A stretch of DNA of 64,000 nt, taken from contig JAKJHU010000068.1 in the NCBI GenBank assembly GCA_022316685.1, forward strand, positions 1,736,001 to 1,800,000, written 5' to 3'. Position numbers and translations under genes: made by a program. Below are positions 47,201-59,600 of the stretch, in pieces; within the stretch, counting starts at the first letter, position 1, and the number at the start of each line of letters is the position of its first letter. Origin of the DNA: Progne subis subis. Lineage: Eukaryota > Chordata > Aves > Passeriformes > Hirundinidae. The notes under the pieces were generated by a model. The model ran no database searches and was not told the origin of the DNA. It saw only the letters and a list, made by a program, of their open reading frames with translations.

Positions 47201-50200
47201 TACTAAGCTCTTTTAGCAAGTTTAAAATCAGGTTTTTAAATCAAATTTAAATCTGCTTTAAATTTCTGTGTAAAGCAGTTATTTTATCTTTTAATATGAG
47301 CTTATTGAAGCTGTAAAGCTGAATAGGCTCATTCTGAAATCTGTCTCCAAGAGTAGGTGGTGTAGGAAACAGTTTTAATAATGGTGTATTTTTCCCATCC
47401 AAGTCTAAAGATGGTCCAGTAACCTGGCAGGAAGTTGGGAGTCCTGCTTCAGTTCAGGACACATTGGATTCTTACTTCCATTGGACTGTAATCTGCTTAC
47501 ATATGCTTAACACCACCATAAGTTACTTTAGAGAGGAAATTCCAATTCAAATTATTCCAAAGCTCATCTGAATTTCATTGTTAATTCAGGTACATTTTAG
47601 GTGTATAGTGCCAAAACATAATTTCTTAATCAGGCCAAATTACTGTTACTACAAACTTGAAGTTTGGCCTAACTATTGGTTAAAGTCTGGGGTAATGGGG
47701 AAAAAGAAATATTGTCAGCTGAGTATTATTATTTCACTCTTTCAGACTGTTTTGTAGGGAGGTATCAGCCTGTTGTAGATGGCTTTAGAGTGCCATGAAG
47801 ACCTGAATGATATTAGTTATATGCCTGTTGCCTGCTCTGAAATGAGGTGGAACACTCTGTACATTCTGTAGTGAGGCAATAATTCTCCCAGTGATTAAAT
47901 GTTGAAACAAAGTGTGTGAGGTATTTGTTTGGTGATGTGGTGGGTGTTTTTGTTGTGGTGTTTGTTTTTTTGTTGTTGTTGTTGTTGGGTTTTTTTTTTT
48001 TTTTTTTTGTGGTGGTGGGTTGGTTTTTTGGGTTTTTTTTGTGGCTAATATTTTGGGATGCTCTGTTTTCAGAAATAAATAGGAACCTCATGGCTTGAGG
48101 TTTTTTTTCCTCTGCTCATTCAGAGTGTATTAGGTTCAAGGTGATTTTTCTGTCAAATACCATTGGGAGGACAATGCTAGGAATCCTGTCTCCTCTAATA
48201 TTTTAGGGCGGGTTTTGAATTGTAGAGAAGATGATTCTATAGCTTTATTTTTCTTTTCAATACTTAACATTCATATAAAATTAAGAATATTGGCTGTTAA
48301 AATTTCATAATTATATTCAAGGTCTGTGTTGGAAGACTTGAAAGTGAGCGCACAACGCTTTTTGTCAGCTGAAAAGACAGGAAAAGTGAAAGGACTCATA
48401 CTCACTGTTAAGGGAAATTCCAGTGGAAAAGGCCATGATTTTTACTCCAGATATTTTGCACCTTGGTATGGAGTTCTGGAAGACCCTGTTACAGGTATGT
48501 GTTTGTATGATAAGAAACTCCTACTTTTGCTTCAGTTCAATTAAAAGGTTCTTATTAAAATCTGTTAATCTGTTTTTGTGCTTTGGAGTCTCATATAAAT
48601 GACTGGTTTATATGGATAGCAGGAGCACTCATTAAACTAAGAACTTCTATGACTGAGGCCATCTCATTCAGAAAAAAATCAAATCAGCTTCTTGCTGTCA
48701 TTAGGTCAGATATTCTTGTGCCCTTTTCAGATTGTTTCCCTCAGGTATTAAAATTAGAGAAAAGAGAGACTCGTTCGGTACTAGTTCAGTGAGTATATTA
48801 CAGTGGAAATTTATATCCATTTCTTTTGGTGTTCTTTTTTTGTGCTGCTTTGGATTTTTGTTTGGGTTTTTTCCCAATGCATTTCACCTGAGATCTTCCC
48901 TAGTTTCATGACACTTACTGCTGCTATTCTCAGGCTTATGAGAGTTCAGCTAGCTGCATGCTTAGGGCAGCAGGACGTGTTCCTGTCTGTTCTTCTGGTG
49001 TTGCACTCAGTGTGATGGTGGTTGCTGCAGGAGGGTCTCCTTTGCTTAGGTACAATTTAATTAGTCACCTGAGAGTTGTGGCTAATGATGATGCCCTCAC
49101 CTAGAAAGACTCCCATTGAAGCTGGAGGAGGTGGAAGTAATACTGCTTTACCATAATTTGAAATTATAAAGCCTTAAATTCTGTCTGCTGTGCAAACTCT
49201 TAGTTTTTTTACCCTAAACACACGTGGCACTTGATTTATGATATTTACATTTTGACTATGCTTACTCTGTGAAGTAGTGATTATAATTTAATTCTGTACT
49301 TGGTTTTCCAATTTCTTTTAAGGATCTGCTCATGCTGTTTTAAGCAGCTACTGGTCAGAGCAGCTGGGGAAGAAAGAAATGCTTGGTAAGATAAACTGTT
49401 TTATTGCAAAGCTGCCCATTTATGTAAATATACTCACTAGAAAAGAAAAGATTGTATTACTACTGCAATGCAAACTGTAGCAATAACCCCCTATCCCTTT
49501 CCTCAAGATGAATAGAATATCATGTAGTATTTTGTGTGTGAGGTAATCTTTGAGAAATTGCTTTCTTTCCCATCCACCACCATGATGCATCATGCCCCAG
49601 GGAGTTTGAAGTGTTGGTTTCTGAATCCTAACTCACTTCAGTCAGTTTTTGTTCTTGGCTTTTGGATTTTGGTTCTCGTGACCTTTCATCCCAACTGAAG
49701 CTTGGTGAATCTCAGGGGGTGTCGTTTATGTGTTCTGGTTCAATCAGTGAAATATGCTTGTTAGATCACCTCTTTGTTATTAAGCAAGAAACTTAAGAAC
49801 CTGGTGGAAAAAAGCCAAGAGAAACTGTTAACATACGACAGTGCTGGATGAGGAGGTGTTGGGTGACTCCTTGCTTCTCCTGTTTCTAGTGCTTTGCCAG
49901 AGAACAGACGAACAAGAGAAGCAATACAAAATATCCTCATCCCCTACCTGGTTCCCCATGAAGGGACAGGGGGCAATTCTGCACACAAGCCTTTGGTCAC
50001 ATTTGGTTTAGAACAGAGGTTGGATACTTGATCTAATAAGACTCTTTATCCATAAAAGTAAACACTTTGCCAAACAAACAGCCTTCCTGTATTTGGTCAA
50101 ATGAATCTCAAAATGGATTTTCTTGAGGATGGTAAGTCTTCAAAGGATCCACCATGAACAGGAACTTCTGCATCATAGACTGAAGGAAAGATTTAACATT

Positions 50201-53200
50201 CTGTCCCAAAGGTCTTGTATTTGCGCTTACACTACACAATATCTGTGATAGCTTAAATGATGTTGCGGGGGAGGTGGGGAGAGGGGGGTGGAATCTCAAC
50301 ATGTTTTCTGAAGATGCAAAAGCGTCTCTGGTAATGTGCCCTTACGGACTGGCTGTTTCTCAGAAGATTTTGACATTTTTGGACATTAATGAGGAATTAG
50401 AACTCTCCATGCCGTCTACAGACACTGCTTCAAGTCTTGAAATAAACTGGAATTCCGTCTGTACGTAAAATTGACGTTTTCTACCAGTTTTGCATTTTCA
50501 CATTTTGTGTGTACTATCCCATTTCCTCTTTTAGAGAAACTAGCTCAAGCAGCCAAGATTACAATGGATACTGTAATCAGCTTCTCTAATGTGTTTAGCA
50601 CAAAAAAAAGTCTTGTCTGTCCACAAGATAGGTTTGTGTTGGATTTTTTAATTCATATTCCATGCATATATGTCCTCAGACTTCTTCTGTGGTAGAAATC
50701 ATACAAAACTGCTTTAAATAGGAAAAGTTAAGTTTATGTATGTTTATGAGAAATAATTTTTCCTTACATATGTCTATCTGAGAGCTATCAGGTAGTTCTG
50801 GGCAAATTCTATTACTAATGAGATTATTTGGAAAAGATGGCTGGCATTCAAGGACATTCCATATCACCAATTATTAATAAATAAGAGCATCTTCAGGCTT
50901 TTTAGAAACCTCTGTGGTAGCTTCTGTAAGATCTGATACTTTTTATTGCGAGAATAAAGGAAGAATTTCTTCCATAAAATGAAGGATCTGTTAGTTCCCA
51001 AATAGATTACATATAAAATAATATAAAAATGAAGAACATTAAATCTACAATCAGATCTCTGGCTATTGAGGTCTTTAGGAGAGGGTCAGCTGCACCTCTG
51101 CTGAAGCATCAGACTTAATTTCCTGGTTTTGGGTTCTCTTCCTAATTTTTTTAGACTAAATTGTCACACAACCACCCCCACCAACTACAAAGAGAATTTT
51201 CCAGTACTTTTACAAGGTGAAATACTTCATGATCTTGAAGCTGGGTACATGTCCTTGAATTTAAGCTGCCAGTTAAGTCCGGGGTTTGCATCAGTCCTTG
51301 CCTTTCTTTCATTTGAGGAGTCTCTGCAATGTATAAAAATTATAATCTCTCAGATGTATGGACTTTCAAAGTCACTAGTGAATGTGATGTATAACAACTG
51401 TCTGTATATCCAGCCCTTCACACTGTCGTCGTATTTCTAAGGTAACATTTATAAACATGCATAAGAAATTTCGTACTACCAGACAAATTAGAGAGGACTT
51501 CCCAAATTATTGTTGATGAGAAAGGGCTTATCCAGGACAGTTTTTATCTCAGGTTAAACTAAGGGAATCTTGATGTACCAGTTTACTTGGGACAGCTGTA
51601 TTAATTTTTGGGGAAATTTGTTTCTTGTTACTGCCTTTAACTTCTCTGATTCCTTCCAGTACAGAATAGGTTTATAGCATTTAAGGGTTGCTTTTTGGGG
51701 GCAGAAACTAAGCGAAAATTACCACCAACATTATTAACAGCAACAAAACACATAAAAAACCAGAGGAAGTTGCTACATTAAGGTACAAAAATCTACCCGT
51801 GTTTAAGCTTTTGCTAATTTGAATTCTCATGAAGTCAAGAGTTTTCATTGCATCTTTTCATCTTTTCCAAGTAATTTCAATGCACAGATTGACAGCATCA
51901 GATTTATGCACAAGTGTAGCATTTCTTGAAAGGAGAGGGGTTTCCCTCCATCAATCACCAGATTTGTACACCTTCTTTCTTAGGATAAAAAAAAAAAGTC
52001 TTGGAGATCTTCACTTAGGTTAAAGAGCAAGTGCTTCTTTGAGCATTCCTCTATAGGATTTAGAAATTCAAACAAAATACTAGTGATTTCTTAAAATAAA
52101 TATTACAAGAGTGTCACTTCTTCCTGAGTTGATGTCATTCTGATGACATTATGAAGAAAAACCATTAGTCCTTAAATTCATTAAGGAGGGGTCATTGAGC
52201 TCCATGTAGGCTGGTGAGAATCTCCAAACCTTGTTGGTACAAGGGCCCCAGCTGATGAGTGAATGCAGGGGGGTGTGATACTGTGATATCAGCATGTGGG
52301 AGAACAGACAGAGATAGTGCTGAAGACAGTCTTGCCCCTAATAATGTATTGCAGCGGTGTTAATTACCAAAGAGTGGGAACAGCCTTGTCCTCACAGCTA
52401 TGGGTGATAAAAGAGTGAGTTAGTTGGTGGAGTAGTCATTCAGTCAGAGTTGGTTGGAGTCTCCTGGCCATGCTGTGAGGAGCAAGGACAGGAAGCAGCG
52501 AGCTAGAAATGCAGAAAGAAGAGAAGAAAGAGAGTAAGAGGCAGAGCTGGCTGGGGTTGTTCATAGGACTGCAACTTAGCAAAAGTATGGAAGACTTTTT
52601 AAATACCGTGGGACTGCAATTTAGAGAAGGTATTTTAGGTAACAAGGTACTGATACTTGAGACCCTCTGAAGTTTTTAAAGAAGCACTCTTGAGTGCTGT
52701 GGCCATCTCGACAACGATGATGGCATCAGCACACTCAACCTTGCAGACCTTATGGCTGCTCCTAAACTTTCCTCTGTGTCAGGTTAACCACAGAGGAGCC
52801 CAGAGCACTGAGTTCAGTTGTTAGATGTTGTTTGTACAGTTGTACATAGTTGTTTTCATAGAAAATATGTATAAAATTGATATAGTATAAAGTTTACATA
52901 GTATATGTATAATATGAGGTACTCCTGGTAAATACAGGCATGGAATAAGTGTGCAACAACTTTGTGATCTGAAGGGTGACTGCACTTCAGAGATGCCTGA
53001 ATGCCTCCAGTGGCACTGCTGTTAATTGAAATCCTCTAGGTACTGAAATGTTCCATGCATGCCTGTTTACTCTTGGACACAGCATGAAATATCAGTGCTT
53101 TTGTGTGATAGATCAAGTATTATTTTCATATAAGCTTGGCTAAAAAATTATTTTGTGGGTTATTTTTTGTTTTTCTTCTACTTTGGAATTTCCTTTAAAA

Positions 53201-54710
53201 GTTAAATGGACTGATATCAAAACAATCTCAGTAGTCTTGTTGTGAAAAAGCTAGAGTTTGAACATTTAAACCTTTGAAGAGTTGAAATAATTAATCTCTT
53301 TTATTTAAATCTGCTATCATATGGGAATGGAGGCATTTAGGTGGTAATAATCTCCACACAAATAATTGATCAGTTTTAGATCTGAAATATTCAGTTGAAG
53401 CATGACTCCATTCATAGATAGTGTTCTGACAAGTTAAAAACAACCCATGGTTCTCTTAATGGAAAAGAACAGAAAGTATCAATCTCAGTCTTTAAATAGC
53501 TCCTGTTTCCTCTCTTTCGGAGTGCTTGCTTTGTCTGAGAATCTAATTTCCTGATCAAAGAGCTTTCTTAGCAGCAGTGGCTGAGAAATAGTTTTAAAGC
53601 ATACAGCGTGTATGACATCAGAGAGCCTGACCAGAGATCTGTTGGGATCTGAATCCAATTTCTACCCAATTTATCAGCTGTGGGTTTGAGAGGAAAAATG
53701 TGCCCTTTAGCTTTGGACAACTTATGGAATAGTTGGAAGTTCATTGAGTAAGGAAGACTGAACATTATTGCCTCTTCATCCATTTAGAGCCTTTCACAAA
53801 AGCAACACTGCTTAAAACTCAAACCTTTTCTAAATGCCATCTGAACCAGACTGTGTTCTGGTCAAGTCGTGCAGCTAGAATGAGACTGCTGAAACAAGTT
53901 AGAGGCTCTACATGCTGAGTGAACGTTGTCCCACCTGTGTACAGCTCAACAGTTCAGGCAAAAGCTTAGCTCTTGAAGCCATTGCAAGCAGAAGGCTGTT
54001 TCTACTTCAAGTTTATCCAGGTGTATTAAATTATATCTTTAAGATTCTATAAATCAATATCTGTTCCTGCCTGTGTAAGAATTTTGTGTCAGTTTGTGAC
54101 AGCTGAAGCAGCGTCTATGTTTCTTTGTAGACTTTTCCCACTGCCTTTGTGAACTTTTTCACCATTCAGTCAGGCACATTCTTTGAATGCAGTATCAACT
54201 TCTGGTGTTCAGTGCCAGAAAAATAGTTATTTGTTCTCATGCAGACAATGCTTGGTGTTCTTTCTTCTTCCCTCCAAAAGTTGTATCCCATGAAGGGAGA
54301 ATTCAAGACTTCTTAGATACACAGAAGGAACTTCATTTGCTACAGCAAACTACCCTTCACTGCTGGTATTAAGTAGCAGTTTTGTCAGACTCAGTAGGCA
54401 AGATCTGGTTGGAAATATACCCTCAGCTGACTTTCATCCATAAAGGAAATTCATCCAGGGTGTCCCTGGTGCACTGTTTGCCCTAGTGCTGCTTGTTTTC
54501 TGGAGGCAGAAGCCTCTTTTCCCTGAGTTTTCGTGGATTTCTAAATAATTAGTGATATACACTCATTTTTTAACTCTGGGTTCTTGTTTCTGTTTAGCTT
54601 TTCAATGTTCCCGCCGTGGAGGAGAGTTGAAGATTTCCGTGCGCAGTGACGGAAGAGTTGACGTTGCGGGGCAAACTGCCGTTGTATTAAAAGGAAACCT
54701 GACTTTCTGA
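41204..54710 (+). CDS. PBLD: PBLD, phenazine biosynthesis-like domain protein (MAWBP)
   Basis: PBLD is a cytosolic member of the PhzF isomerase-fold family; its vertebrate substrate is not settled. Nine coding exons: join(41204..41287, 43295..43394, 45619..45717, 46253..46362, 46512..46541, 47036..47124, 48322..48494, 49323..49385, 54598..54710). Phases agree; 861 nt give 286 residues (human 288). The start [12 protein letters not shown] with [12 protein letters not shown] is the PhzF N-terminal signature. NLSETAF carries the conserved catalytic glutamate (E46 here). [10 protein letters not shown] and [12 protein letters not shown] are the family glycine-rich motifs. I chose ATG 41204 and not an in-frame GTG four codons upstream. 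Confidence 0.95.
41288..43294 (+). other. PBLD: PBLD intron 1
   Basis: 2 kb without a coding exon. It contains an mRNA-3'-end-like signature: AATAAA at 42558-42563 followed 15 bases later by an A-tract at 42579-42609. Confidence 0.6.
42270..42609 (+). pseudogene. Possible retrocopy fragment with A-tail
   Basis: AATAAA (42558-42563), 15 bases, then about 30 nearly pure A. This is how the 3' end of a retrotransposed mRNA looks. The preceding 300 bases have short ORFs but no recognised parent gene, and no target-site duplication was found. It could instead be an intronic A-tract that creates a hexamer by chance. Confidence 0.25.
43295..43394 (+). CDS. PBLD: PBLD coding exon 2
   Basis: 100 nt, residues 29-61 ([18 protein letters not shown], then [13 protein letters not shown]). 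It carries the catalytic-glutamate motif. Donor gttagt. Confidence 0.94.
43395..45618 (+). other. PBLD: PBLD intron 2
   Basis: 2.2 kb, no gene or clear mobile element seen. ORFs at 44.4-45.1 kb are unremarkable. Confidence 0.6.
45619..45717 (+). CDS. PBLD: PBLD coding exon 3
   Basis: 99 nt, residues 62-94 ([19 protein letters not shown], then [13 protein letters not shown]). Acceptor attttttcaag, donor gtaggt. Confidence 0.94.
46253..46362 (+). CDS. PBLD: PBLD coding exon 4
   Basis: 110 nt, residues 95-131 ([19 protein letters not shown], then [14 protein letters not shown]). Acceptor ttctctctctag, donor gttagt. Confidence 0.94.
46512..46541 (+). CDS. PBLD: PBLD coding exon 5 (30-nt micro-exon)
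   Basis: Ten codons ([10 protein letters not shown]), phase 0 on both sides, preceded by an unbroken T-tract and cag. It fits the position of HEVEDLIK in human PBLD. It is easy to miss or skip, and skipping keeps the frame. Confidence 0.9.
47036..47124 (+). CDS. PBLD: PBLD coding exon 6
   Basis: 89 nt, residues 142-171 ([19 protein letters not shown], then [11 protein letters not shown]). Acceptor acattttccacag, donor gtatct. Confidence 0.94.
47930..48045. repeat. G/T-only low-complexity tract in PBLD intron 6
   Basis: Over 100 bases almost without A or C on the plus strand, including (TTG)5 at about 47971-47986 and a T-run at 47989-48009, then GTGGTGGTGGG. The strand asymmetry is marked. 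Confidence 0.85.
48322..48494 (+). CDS. PBLD: PBLD coding exon 7
   Basis: 173 nt, residues 171-228 ([20 protein letters not shown], then [19 protein letters not shown]). The C-terminal half of the PhzF fold. Acceptor ttatattcaag, donor gtatgt. Confidence 0.95.
49323..49385 (+). CDS. PBLD: PBLD coding exon 8
   Basis: 63 nt, residues 229-249 ([19 protein letters not shown]). With the last base of exon 7 it gives the TGSAHAVL motif. Acceptor tttcttttaag, donor gtaaga. Confidence 0.94.
49386..54597 (+). other. PBLD: PBLD intron 8
   Basis: 5.2 kb, the longest intron of the window. No coding exon recognised. It contains the LTR-like block at about 52190-52800. Confidence 0.6.
52190..52800 (+). 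mobile_element. Unclassified interspersed-repeat/LTR-like block (low confidence)
   Basis: Higher-GC block with a TATA-like GATAAAAGAG at about 52406-52415, a run of purine-rich AGAAAGAAGAGAAGAAAGAG (52509-52532) and a sharp change in composition from the flanking AT-rich intron. No coding potential and no confirmed termini. Called on texture only. Confidence 0.25.
54598..54710 (+). CDS. PBLD: PBLD coding exon 9 and stop
   Basis: 113 nt, residues 250-286 ([18 protein letters not shown], ending GNLTF), stop TGA at 54708-54710. Acceptor ttgtttctgtttag. Confidence 0.94.
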
Positions 54711-55095
54711 AAGAACTGGTGCTAATCTCCCTCTCCTCTCACTAATCACTAATCTTCACGTTGCTCTGATTATGCGTCTTCTATCTCAGCTCTAGGCAGT
54801 GAATCACTCCTATTCTCAAAAGTCTTTGATTACTCATTGTCTGTTTTTAAAAATTGCTTGAAAGTACTCACTTCTGATCTTCAAGATCCTTGGTGTTCTT
54901 GCTTCCATCTTGCCACTTCCTATGTACACTGACCCATGAAAGTGTCTGAGTACAGCCATCTTGTTTTTCTGCTTTTAAATGGTTCCTTATTTCCAAATTC
55001 CATGTTAAAAGCCGTTACTGCTTCCAGGATTGAATTGTAAGCATCTGTTTGATAATAAAGCTTTTCCCATATAGATAATTTTTCAATAAATCTGA
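54711..55095 (+). other. PBLD: PBLD 3'UTR, with polyadenylation signals at 55054-55059 and 55085-55090
   Basis: Two AATAAA hexamers about 350-380 bases after the stop, followed by T-rich sequence. A 76-codon minus-strand ORF at 54920-55150 overlaps this and has no recognisable content. Confidence 0.6.
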
Positions 55096-56324
55096 TCTTT
55101 TTTAAAATTATATTTTCTCTGCTATATATTGAAGTGACAGCCATGTTCATTAACTTACTTGAATTAAAATATGAAAAAATATAAACGGTTTAGAAATGTT
55201 CCTCGTGGTTCTCTTTTATGAGCAGTATTTCTCAAAGTTGAACGGTATTGTCTTTGATCATAGCATTGCTGCTTAGTCAATACTTTAATTAAAGGTTTAG
55301 AAGAAAGATTTAACAGATTGACCTTGTGATGGCCATAAAGCTGATTAAAATCTGAAGGAAACTTTATTGCTTATAGCAATGTCAATTATTTTTCAAAACC
55401 TGAAGATTTTCTCCTAAATGAAAAGTTTCTACTATAATCTTCATGAGGTGTTCTGCTTCTGATTTTGTCACCACGAAGTAGTGGCCCTGGATTTTTTAGG
55501 AATATGGAACTTTCAGTTATTCTAGCTAAAACTGTTTTCCCTTTCAAGTCACCTCTGTCCTGGGCTTTGCTTTAGTTCTTTGCAATATTTCAGAGTGACG
55601 TGTTTTGAATTCAAAAGACAGTCTAATACGGGAACAGTTGGATGTCATCCTGTTATCAATCATGAGGAACTTAGTTGTGCCAACTTCCGTTTTTTCCATT
55701 TATTTTGAATTTTATCAGAACTTGTTACTTATATCTTGCTGAAGTCCAAGTAGCTGGACAAGTAACAGTGTGAGAATCTTAATCTAAATAGAAAGTTCTA
55801 TCTCCTGCATCTAAAAAGAACATAGCAAAAATGGTATTTAAATGCCCTATTCAGCTCAGGGGCTAGGTGGCGAACAAAAGGAGTGTCCAAATGGAAATGC
55901 ACGTTCTTCTGTACTCAGTCTTGCTGGAGTTGGTGGAGCTGGGATACGATTTCTAACCACGGCCTCGTGGTCGGGAGCGAATCCCAGCTCAGCCGCGGTG
56001 GCAGCTCTAGCTTCCTGTGCCCACAGCTCGGACTGTGCCCTGTCTGGAGCGGCACTGCTGCACGCTTGTGGTGCTGCGTTTAATTCTTCCTGCTGCCTTA
56101 GGCAAAGGCTGAATCTGGCCTGTAACCAGAGCTGCTTGTGGAAAAAAGGCCTTCCTTAGGAATATAAATGAACTAAAGAACCAGTTATTGTTCACCCATC
56201 CGCAGGTAACGAATAGCACAAGTCTTTCTTTTACTCAAGAGGGCTAATAATGAACGAGGCCCATACATTTTAAAGAGACTTGTTATCTAAATTTCCTGGC
56301 CAAACTAATATCTTTGCTGTGTAA

Positions 56325-56327
<3 letters not shown>

Positions 56328-56375
<48 letters not shown>
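56328..56375. repeat. T48 homopolymer
   Basis: Uninterrupted run of about 48 T; its length is likely unstable and uncertain in assembly. Confidence 0.9.
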
Positions 56376-56379
<4 letters not shown>

Positions 56380-56454
56380 AGTTTACTACTACTTTGTCTC
56401 TGTTTCTTTTCAGAGTAGAAAAATCACCAGAGCTCACGTGGGAGGCTATGCAGT

Positions 56455-56645
56455 AATGTGTTTGTAATCAACATATTAGTTAATCAGCCATGATTTATTA
56501 ATGATGAATTAATTATACCTGATTGTGCAGTTCTGCTGCCTAAATGGAGCTTTAAAGGAGTTATTTTATTAATCATCATTGTCTAATTGCAGACACTTAC
56601 AGAAGGATTGCTAATTAAACATGCAGCCATATGCAAAACAAGGCT
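56455..56645. promoter_or_regulatory. Candidate enhancer: homeodomain/POU motif cluster
   Basis: In under 200 bases there are several TAAT-core sites (TTAATCA, ATTAATGATGAATTAATTAT, ATTAATCATC, CTAATTG, CTAATTAAA), an octamer-like ATGCAAA within CATATGCAAAAC and a CATATG E-box. No stop-free frame of note. Called from motif density and position only. Confidence 0.35.
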
Positions 56646-59600
56646 GCTGAGAGAGGCAAGAAAAAGACTTATTTTCTGAGGAGCAACTTTATTATCATGA
56701 AATATTGTGTAGCTGACCTGGTGATCCTGATTATTCACTAAGACTTATTTTAACGTATTGCACAACTTCTGTTTACAGTAAAGGAAATTAGTTGTTGTGA
56801 CAAATTCTGTCTTCCAATACATAAAATAGGTAGTGCAAACTTGAAGTAAGATGATTTAGAACTTGTGTGCCCTTGTTTCGCATCTTTTTGCAAAGGATTT
56901 GTGTAGTGTTTCTGGTGCAGAGGATTTGCAGAACTGTTTTGTGCTGCTCTCTTAATTAAGACTGGTGGCATAGAGATGTGTTGAACCAAGAGCAAATTAT
57001 GTGAAGGGAAATACAATTCCAAAAATTCCTGTGCACTTGAGTGTTATGTATTGTAAGAACGTCCAACAGAAGCTTCAGGCCACTGTAAGGCTGGAGTGAA
57101 TCCATGGCTAGATCAGGAGGCCAGACGTGAACATTTTAATGCCCATTTACTTATTTTACTTCCGTGGCATGTGCCTCTGCAGAGGCACAGCTCATGTAGG
57201 GGCTAGGAGGAAAGCACATAGCCATGAGGAAGGAGGTGAAACAAGAAACATTAGTGAGCAACCAAAACCATACAAGTTTATTGCAATGAAAATGAATGTA
57301 AAGCTAAAAGGAATGTAAAGAAAATGAGAAGCTGTTTTTTTATTCAGGTCATTTAACAGGTTTGCTTAAAGGAGTAATGAAAATACTTTGCATTTCTTTT
57401 GCATTATTTAGATGAGAATAGACAGAAATATACGTTAAAAGTTGCTATTAAATTTGGAAAGTTTTGCAAGAAGAGGAAATTAAAGACTTCATGAATGTGC
57501 ACACAGCAAGAGGTCATAGAAAGGAGCTATGTGTTCCATAAGGGATGGGAAGGGAAATTAGCAACAGATGAGGCAGTCAGTTCTGGGAATGGAAAGATTT
57601 CTTTGTCTCAGTATTCATCAGAGTGACAGGGAAACATGCCGGGAACAGAGGGAACCTTCCCAGAAGTAAAAAAAAAAAAACAAAACACAAATTAAAATAA
57701 AGAGTTATGCTTGGTCAGGTAAAAATTAAATTAGTTCAATTAAAAACTAGAAAATCTGCCAATTAAGCACATTTTATTCTCACATCTATTTTTTTCCCCC
57801 AAGGGGTAAATCTGTCATGAAATTAATTGAGAGACTTAAACAAAAGCACAGAACAAGGGATTTTTCTCAATTGCTGAGTCACTAGCCTTTTATTTCCTGA
57901 AGTTTACTGCAAACCATAAATAAAAATTTCCAAAGAATAGGAAAGTGAAAGAAAAAAACCCAGGATATGATCAGGTAACCAGTGATGTGTATGGGTTTTT
58001 TTCCTAGGAAGTCGGTTTTAGACTAAGACATTTAGATTTAATGTCTAAAGCAGAATATGAAAAAATAAACATTTCTGGCTCTGTTGGTTTCTTCAGTGAG
58101 AGCTGCACTTTGACTTGGGTTTTGTCTCACTGATTAGCAAAGAAGAATATTCCTTGGGTTTTAATGCTGTGATTCATACAAGCCCAAGTTTTATTCACAT
58201 TGCAGTGTTCTGTGACTTTTTTGGTGATACATCCAAAGCAGGAAACTACTTTCCTGTATGTCATTTTTGTCCTGGTAAGGGTTACAGGTAGGTAAAACAT
58301 AGGCAAACCCAAGGAAGATTCTCAGGACATTTGAAGAATTGCGAAGAGGCAGAGGTTTTGAGGAGCAGGAGGTGTAATGCCTGTGTGGAGACTGTGGAAT
58401 GTGATTACGGTTCAAACCCTTGCAAAGACAGCCTGGATGATGTGGGAGTCAGATGAAAGATGCTAGGCCAGAGGAGAGATAATGTAGATTAGAGCAGAGC
58501 TGGAGCAGGTTGTGAGGTGCAGCAAAGTCAGGAACCTGGGTTTGAATTCAAATCTATTCTTTACTGACCTTTTACTGTGCTTTGGACCCAAACCAAAGGG
58601 GACTGACCGGAGTGCCCATCCCACCAAGCTCAACTCAGGTGGGAAATTCCAGCTGGAATTCTTACAATTTTTTTTCTGTTTCAAGAATTTTCCTTTCTCC
58701 ATAATTAGTTAAGGCTGTAAACAAAAAAAAAAATATAATCTTAAAGACTTATAAATGAATTATAATCTCAGGATAATTTCAGTCACCCTTATTCAGGAAG
58801 AAATGGTACATTCCTAAACAATATATTTCGGTTTTAAGAACAGACTTTTGGGCTTTATTATGTTTACATGTTGCAGCTTTCTGAAAATGTCTGGTTGACT
58901 TCCATGTTTAACATCACAACTGCTTTTCTTTAATGGATTTTTAAGGCTTACTGGCATTAAAACTTTCAAAAACCTTTCAGCAATTAGTTAATAGCAACAA
59001 AGTACCCTCTTAATAATAAACTGCAGGCACTTTTCAATAAAGTTACAATTTCAGCAGGAAAAAAAGTAGATTAAAAGGAAACACCTGCTCCTGTAAATTA
59101 CTATGCTGCAGGTACCAACCCAGGAGACTCTGCAGATGGTTCTGTATTTGCAAACCTGACCTCACCACCCCTTCATCAATCTCTCACCGATTGATTCTCT
59201 CCAGAGCAGAGCACTCCATATCCCAAGGTACTAGAAGACACCTTTGAATTAAATTAGTTCCAGACAGAACACCAGTTAATTGGTATTTCCGTTTCATTTT
59301 GGAAGTCCTTAACAAAGGATTTGGTTGTCTCATCCAGCACTAGTGCTGACTGGAGAACAGTACAGCCAGTTCCAGGAAGAGCTCCAAAGGGAGCTGTACT
59401 CTAGGTGCAGTCTTTGCTACATTCCTACCTGACTGGGAGTGTGCATTAAGTTGTGCTATGCCCTAGGATTTTGAGATGGACAAAAAGAAGGTGGGATCTT
59501 GATCCTTAGAACGGTACAATATGAATTTATTGCTTCTGTTAGCCTTTCCTGCTAGCCAAGAAAAAGTAGGAGGTATAAGTTCTGTGGGTTTATTTCTGCT

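Noticed and set aside
54920..55150. 76-codon minus-strand ORF over the PBLD 3' end
   Set aside because: Overlaps the PBLD polyadenylation signals and has no supporting splice or family evidence.
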